Assembly (NCBI GenBank): GCA_051875715.1
Contig: JBJEHD010000064.1
Coordinates: 1-10,323 of the forward strand
Source: DYCT01 sp051875715
Lineage (GTDB): Bacteria; Bacteroidota; Bacteroidia; Bacteroidales; Bacteroidaceae
Direction: 5' to 3'
DNA: 10,323 nt
Under the pieces are notes generated by a model. The model made no database searches and was not told where the DNA came from. It was given only the letters and a program-made list of their open reading frames with translations. This document shows, piece by piece, positions 7,042-10,323 of this stretch. The translations under genes were made by a program, and so were the position numbers. Within the stretch, counting starts at the first letter, position 1, and every line of letters starts with the position of its first letter.

Positions 7042-7515
7042 ATGAAAATATGCCTGCTTGTTGTCGGACGAACCGTGGAAAAATATTTCGTCACAGCCAT
7101 TGAAGAGTACGTAGAGCGTACACGCCACTACATACCTTTCGAGATGGAAGTCATCCCCGAACTGAAAAACACCAAGAGCCTCAGCGAACCACAACAAAAG
7201 GAGCGTGAAGCCGACCTGCTGCTGCGGGCCTTTCAGCCGGGCGACTTCATTGTCTTGTTGGACGAACACGGCAAGGAGTTCCGTTCCACCGAGTTTGCCA
7301 TGTGGATAGACAAAAAGATGCAGCAAGTGCCACGCCGCCTTGTGTTCGTCATCGGCGGTCCCTATGGATTTGCTCCCCGCGTGTACGAAGCCGCATCGGA
7401 CAAGATTTCACTCTCGCGCATGACTTTTTCGCATCAGATGGTGCGCCTCATCTTCGTCGAGCAACTGTATCGGGCCATGAGCATCCTGAACGGAAGCCCC
7501 TACCACCACGAATGA
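7042..7515 (+). CDS. rlmH: 23S rRNA (pseudouridine1915-N3)-methyltransferase
   Basis: RlmH methylates N3 of pseudouridine 1915 in helix 69 of 23S rRNA, using S-adenosylmethionine, on the assembled 70S ribosome. The 157-residue length is typical of this small SPOUT-fold enzyme. LLDEHGKEF (72-80), the SAM-binding knot loop FVIGGPYGF (102-110), the SLSRMTFSHQMVRLIFVEQL helix region (123-142) and the C-terminal NGSPYHHE (150-157) are all near the family consensus. The gene starts at the only sensible ATG, with a -7 box just upstream. It converges on the GH97 gene with only 21 bases between stop codons, so their transcripts probably overlap at the 3' ends. It is a housekeeping gene and a useful chromosomal landmark. 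Confidence 0.97.
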   Translation: MKICLLVVGRTVEKYFVTAIEEYVERTRHYIPFEMEVIPELKNTKSLSEPQQKEREADLLLRAFQPGDFIVLLDEHGKEFRSTEFAMWIDKKMQQVPRRLVFVIGGPYGFAPRVYEAASDKISLSRMTFSHQMVRLIFVEQLYRAMSILNGSPYHHE

Positions 7516-7536
7516 CACAGGCCCTTGCCGAAACGT

Positions 7537-9549
7537 TCAGTCGACCGGGCAGAAGGTGACGGCCTGGCCTCCTCCTGCTGCCATCCAGACCGACAAAGTG
7601 TCGGATGCAGACACCATCCGCTCCCGGATCTCGTAGGCCGTCGGATTGGTCTGCCAATGCGTTTCCGGCGCATCGGCATAGACAACGGCCCGGTATGCCC
7701 TCCCCTTGGGAAGGAAATCCAACGGGACATCGACCTGACGTGGTTCCGCATTGGTGGCCGCGCCCAAGAAGAGACGGTCCTTGGCCGCCCGCACCACGAC
7801 CACATATTCGCCCGGCTCGCCAGACAAGGCACGCGACCAGTCGCAGTCGGGATTGAAATCGCGGAAGAACTGGAAGGCCGGGTGCCCCTCGTAGTTTTCT
7901 ATCAGGTCGGCCGCCATCTGTAGCGGCGAATAGAGGATGACCCAGCATGCCAATTGTTTGGCCAGCGTGGTGTTGACACGACAATCCTTACTGTCCTTCA
8001 TGTTCCACTGTTTCCGATTCGGATGGTTCTTCACTCGATCATACAAAATGTCGAAGATGCCCGGCGTATAGTCCATCGGACCGGCCAGCAAGCGTGTGAA
8101 AGGCAACATCACGTGATGTTCGGGCGGATTCCCTTCGCTCCACGCGTTCCATTCCATTCCCCGTCCCCCTTCGCGTGTCATCATGTTGGGGTACGTCCGG
8201 CGTATGCCCGTATCCTTGATGGGTTCGTGCACATCCAACGTCATCTGTCGGCTGGCCGCCTCTTCCACCACTTTCCGATAGTGACGCACGGCATATTGTC
8301 CGTGATGTGAATGTCCGTTCGGAAAGCCGCCGGCATATCCTGTCTTCACACACCGCACGCCTCGTTCGGCATACCAATCGTACGCTTGCTGCAACTGACG
8401 TTCGTAATTGGGCACATTGCCTCCGGTTTCGTGATGGCCAATCAGTTCCACACCTTTCTCCCGGGCATATCGGGCAATCTCGTCCAGGTCGAAATCGGCA
8501 TATGGACGAGTGTAGTCGAATTCTTGCGTACCTCCCCATTGTTCCCAGCCTTCGTTCCAGCCTTCAGCCAGCACCGCCTGAATGTTGTTTCGGGCTGCAA
8601 AATCAATGTAACGCTTCATCTGTTCCGTTGTAGCGCCGTGGCGGTCGTCCATCGACCATCCCTCCAGTCCCAGGTGCATGCCCCACCAGATGCCGACATA
8701 TTTCATCGGTTTTATCCACGAGGTCTGCCGAAGGACGCAAGGTTCGTTCAGGTTCAATATCAACGACGAATTGACGAGGCCGACAGCCTGACGAGCCACT
8801 TGCAAGGTCCGCCAGGGCGAACGGAAGCGTCCGCCTTCGACCCGGCATTTCACGCCGTCGGGCCAGGAGGCCAGCGTGCTTTTCAGGCAACGTCCTTCCA
8901 AGGCCGTCAGCGTCATCTCCGGAAAATCGGTCAAGGCAGCCTCGTGCAAACTGGCGTACAATCCTCCACAGCGGAAAGTCAAGGGTGTGTTGGCCGTCGT
9001 CAGGCTGTCGACAGGCATGGTTCGATAGAGCATCTCATAGGTTTCCGCACTGGCCGGAATCGACCACGAGAGGCCCGGCCGCGCCAGCCGAAATTCCGTC
9101 CGTTCGTCGGTCAGCAACAGGCTGTCGGCCCGAGGTACTTCGTACTCGTAGCGAAAACCAACTCCGTCGTCGAAGACACGGAAGTGGAGCGTCAAGTGCA
9201 CTTGTTCCTGATTCTCCAGATGCACCACCAAACCACGGTAATGGTTACGAACCGTTTTATTCTCTCCCCAAGGCTGATGCCACGTCTCGTCGGAATAGGT
9301 TGCGTCGGCATGCAACACTTGAAAACCGGACGACAAGTTCCTCCCCCCTTTTTCGGTAAAGCCCAAGACTGACGGTGCCACCAGCATCGTGTCGTCCACT
9401 TCTATCGCATAAGCAGGGACGCCGTTCTCTTGCAGCATGACACATACATGGATATGCCCGTCGGGCGAATACGTATGCAACGTATGTTCCGGCATACAAG
9501 CCATCAAAAAGGGGAAAACAAGCCCCAACAACCTCTCATAGTATCTCAT
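7537..9549 (-). CDS. GH97-family glycosidase with the residues of an inverting alpha-glucosidase
   Basis: The protein has 670 residues and two GH97 domains plus a C-terminal beta domain. The N-terminal beta-supersandwich (about 25-270) contains LHEAALTDFP, whose Glu203 matches a calcium ligand of SusB. The catalytic barrel (about 280-560) carries HHE (Glu374), VHE (Glu442), TRE (Glu460) and GME (Glu466). These line up with SusB Glu439, Glu508, Glu526 and Glu532: bases, acid and calcium ligands. VKTGY (401-405) has Gly404 where retaining GH97 alpha-galactosidases have the nucleophile Asp, so inverting alpha-glucoside hydrolysis is predicted. These alignments are from memory of SusB and BT1871. 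The ATG at 9549 is chosen because it gives a signal sequence (MRYYERLLGLVFPFLMAC) and lies just after a good promoter; the frame extends upstream without one. Cys18 may be lipidated, though LMAC is an imperfect lipobox and Glu5 is unusual in the N-region. It should act in the periplasm or on the surface. Confidence 0.92.
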   Translation of the reverse strand: MRYYERLLGLVFPFLMACMPEHTLHTYSPDGHIHVCVMLQENGVPAYAIEVDDTMLVAPSVLGFTEKGGRNLSSGFQVLHADATYSDETWHQPWGENKTVRNHYRGLVVHLENQEQVHLTLHFRVFDDGVGFRYEYEVPRADSLLLTDERTEFRLARPGLSWSIPASAETYEMLYRTMPVDSLTTANTPLTFRCGGLYASLHEAALTDFPEMTLTALEGRCLKSTLASWPDGVKCRVEGGRFRSPWRTLQVARQAVGLVNSSLILNLNEPCVLRQTSWIKPMKYVGIWWGMHLGLEGWSMDDRHGATTEQMKRYIDFAARNNIQAVLAEGWNEGWEQWGGTQEFDYTRPYADFDLDEIARYAREKGVELIGHHETGGNVPNYERQLQQAYDWYAERGVRCVKTGYAGGFPNGHSHHGQYAVRHYRKVVEEAASRQMTLDVHEPIKDTGIRRTYPNMMTREGGRGMEWNAWSEGNPPEHHVMLPFTRLLAGPMDYTPGIFDILYDRVKNHPNRKQWNMKDSKDCRVNTTLAKQLACWVILYSPLQMAADLIENYEGHPAFQFFRDFNPDCDWSRALSGEPGEYVVVVRAAKDRLFLGAATNAEPRQVDVPLDFLPKGRAYRAVVYADAPETHWQTNPTAYEIRERMVSASDTLSVWMAAGGGQAVTFCPVD

Positions 9550-9577
9550 AGCAACCACACTTTTTAAGTGAACAAGA

Positions 9578-9609
9578 CAAAGATAATGCAAATTGAGCGA
9601 ATTTGTCAA
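9578..9609 (-). promoter_or_regulatory. Promoter of the GH97 gene
   Basis: On the minus strand, TTG at 9609-9607 is followed after 21 nt by TATCTTTG at 9585-9578, matching the Bacteroidota -33/-7 pattern. The predicted transcript start is near 9570, leaving a leader of about 20 bases before the ATG at 9549. This supports that ATG over the longer in-frame extension, and shows that GH97 can be transcribed apart from the remnant upstream. Confidence 0.65.
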
Positions 9610-9666
9610 GCCTTTCATGCGTGTTTTGCCGGGATGTGAGAATGGTTTGTACGACAAACGAAAAGG

Positions 9667-9966
9667 CTACGGAACCGTCGGCGTTTCGTCAAACGTCACC
9701 TGGCCTACGTGTTCGCCAATAAAGATGCGAGCCATATCGCCCGTCTTGTACCAGCGTGGTTTATCCGGCATCCGGTCGCTGATGGCCCGTCCGTTGATAC
9801 ACAGGTTCTCAAAACGTATGTTCTTCACACAACGTTCCTCATCATAACCGGACAAGACGGATATTTCCTCTCCGTCCCCCTCATACCGGACATCCTTCAG
9901 CAACACATCCTCTATGCCGCGTCCTGGGGCCCGGCAATACTTCCGATTGTAGAATATACGCAGATT
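9667..9966 (-). pseudogene. C-terminal remnant of a right-handed beta-helix protein, possibly a GH28/GH110-type glycosidase
   Basis: About 99 codons ending at a TAG (9669-9667) read NLRIFYNRKYCRAPGRGIED, then VLLKDVRYEGDG, LSGYDEER, VKNIRFENLCINGRAI and a tail ending in VGQVTFDETPTVP. The spaced V-x-N-I-x-F-E-N-L-x-I-N-G coils are typical of parallel beta-helix enzymes such as GH28 polygalacturonases and GH110 alpha-galactosidases. The tail resembles the C-terminal end of such proteins in gut Bacteroidales. The frame stays open to 10089, but the extra residues (Asn-, His- and Lys-rich) do not continue the helix pattern. No other minus-strand frame upstream to 10323 does either. A full enzyme would need hundreds more residues and a signal peptide, so this is a truncated leftover, probably non-functional. 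The exact family is uncertain. Confidence 0.55.
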
Positions 9967-10323
9967 AAACCCAAATCGGTCGTTAGCGTTATGATGATAA
10001 CAACTTCTATTTTTTTGAGCAGATGTGTTTTCGTTTTGAGGGCGCAATGGGACTCCATTGTAACCGAAAAACGGGAAGACAGATGCCAAAAAGAAAGTTC
10101 GTTTGCGCAGGGGCGGCCTAATGACCGTTTTGGGTTATACGTTTCATTACTTTCCACAACCGGATGTTTACGATATATAACATACGGATGAGACACCGCA
10201 TCCACTCATACAGGCCAGTCGGGATTCTGCTTGCGATTCGTACCAGCCAGTCGGATCCAAGGCGAAACTGGGCTCAGTAGCTATTCAGTGTGGATAGGCG
10301 TAAAGTTTAGCAATGCGAAAGAG
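9967..10323. other. Stretch without a supported gene at the right end
   Basis: Open frames here are short and have neither a plausible signal peptide, a recognisable domain nor a good ribosome binding site. A 9-bp direct repeat, GCCAGTCGG, occurs at 10214-10222 and 10246-10254. AATGG-GACT-CCATT near 10048-10061 is a minor inverted repeat. The region adjoins the beta-helix remnant and looks like eroded or rearranged DNA, but I see no insertion-sequence ends. Confidence 0.4.

Noticed and set aside
8311..9372. 353-codon plus-strand open frame opposite GH97
   Set aside because: It lies wholly antisense to a well-supported GH97 gene with conserved catalytic motifs; its translation has no domain pattern and its openness follows from the codon use of the real gene.
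10214..10254. GCCAGTCGG repeated twice, considered as an attachment site or CRISPR-like repeat
   Set aside because: There are only two 9-bp copies, with no integrase, cas gene or further repeats in view.

Overview
The window looks like chromosomal DNA from a member of the Bacteroidales (Bacteroidota). It has a SusC/SusD outer-membrane pair, a GH97 glycosidase, lipoprotein signal peptides, and promoter-like TAnnTTTG boxes with an upstream TTG, which is the Bacteroidota sigma-ABfr pattern. I cannot name the genus from the sequence alone. I found no rRNA, tRNA, CRISPR array, insertion sequence or phage gene.

Layout, left to right. Bases 1-31 may hold the start of a minus-strand gene that runs off the left edge. 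Bases 182-554 hold a decayed lipoprotein gene whose signal peptide is put out of frame by one extra base. A good promoter (634-664) then drives a rightward cluster: a nitroreductase with a lipoprotein signal (695-1303), a SusC-like TonB-linked outer-membrane protein (1350-4046) and a SusD-like surface lipoprotein (4064-5692). After it come a 120-bp imperfect palindrome and a terminator-like hairpin (5733-5892), which separate the cluster from the convergent nadC (5970-6821, minus). nadC is divergent from rlmH (7042-7515, plus), and rlmH converges on a GH97 glycosidase (7537-9549, minus) that has its own promoter. Upstream of GH97 is the C-terminal remnant of a right-handed beta-helix protein, possibly a GH28/GH110-type glycosidase (9667 to about 9966). 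The last ~350 bases have no supported gene.

How the genes may work together. The SusC/SusD pair should bind and import a glycan or other nutrient across the outer membrane. No glycosidase, sensor or sigma/anti-sigma pair lies in its operon; the only cotranscribed candidate is the exported nitroreductase. The GH97 enzyme and beta-helix remnant lie on the other side of two housekeeping genes (NAD synthesis and 23S rRNA methylation). They may be a separate, partly eroded carbohydrate locus rather than partners of the SusC/SusD pair.

No wholly new system is evident. The most unusual points are the lipoprotein nitroreductase heading a susCD operon, the SusC-like protein with no N-terminal extension or recognisable TonB box, the large palindrome, and the two gene remnants.
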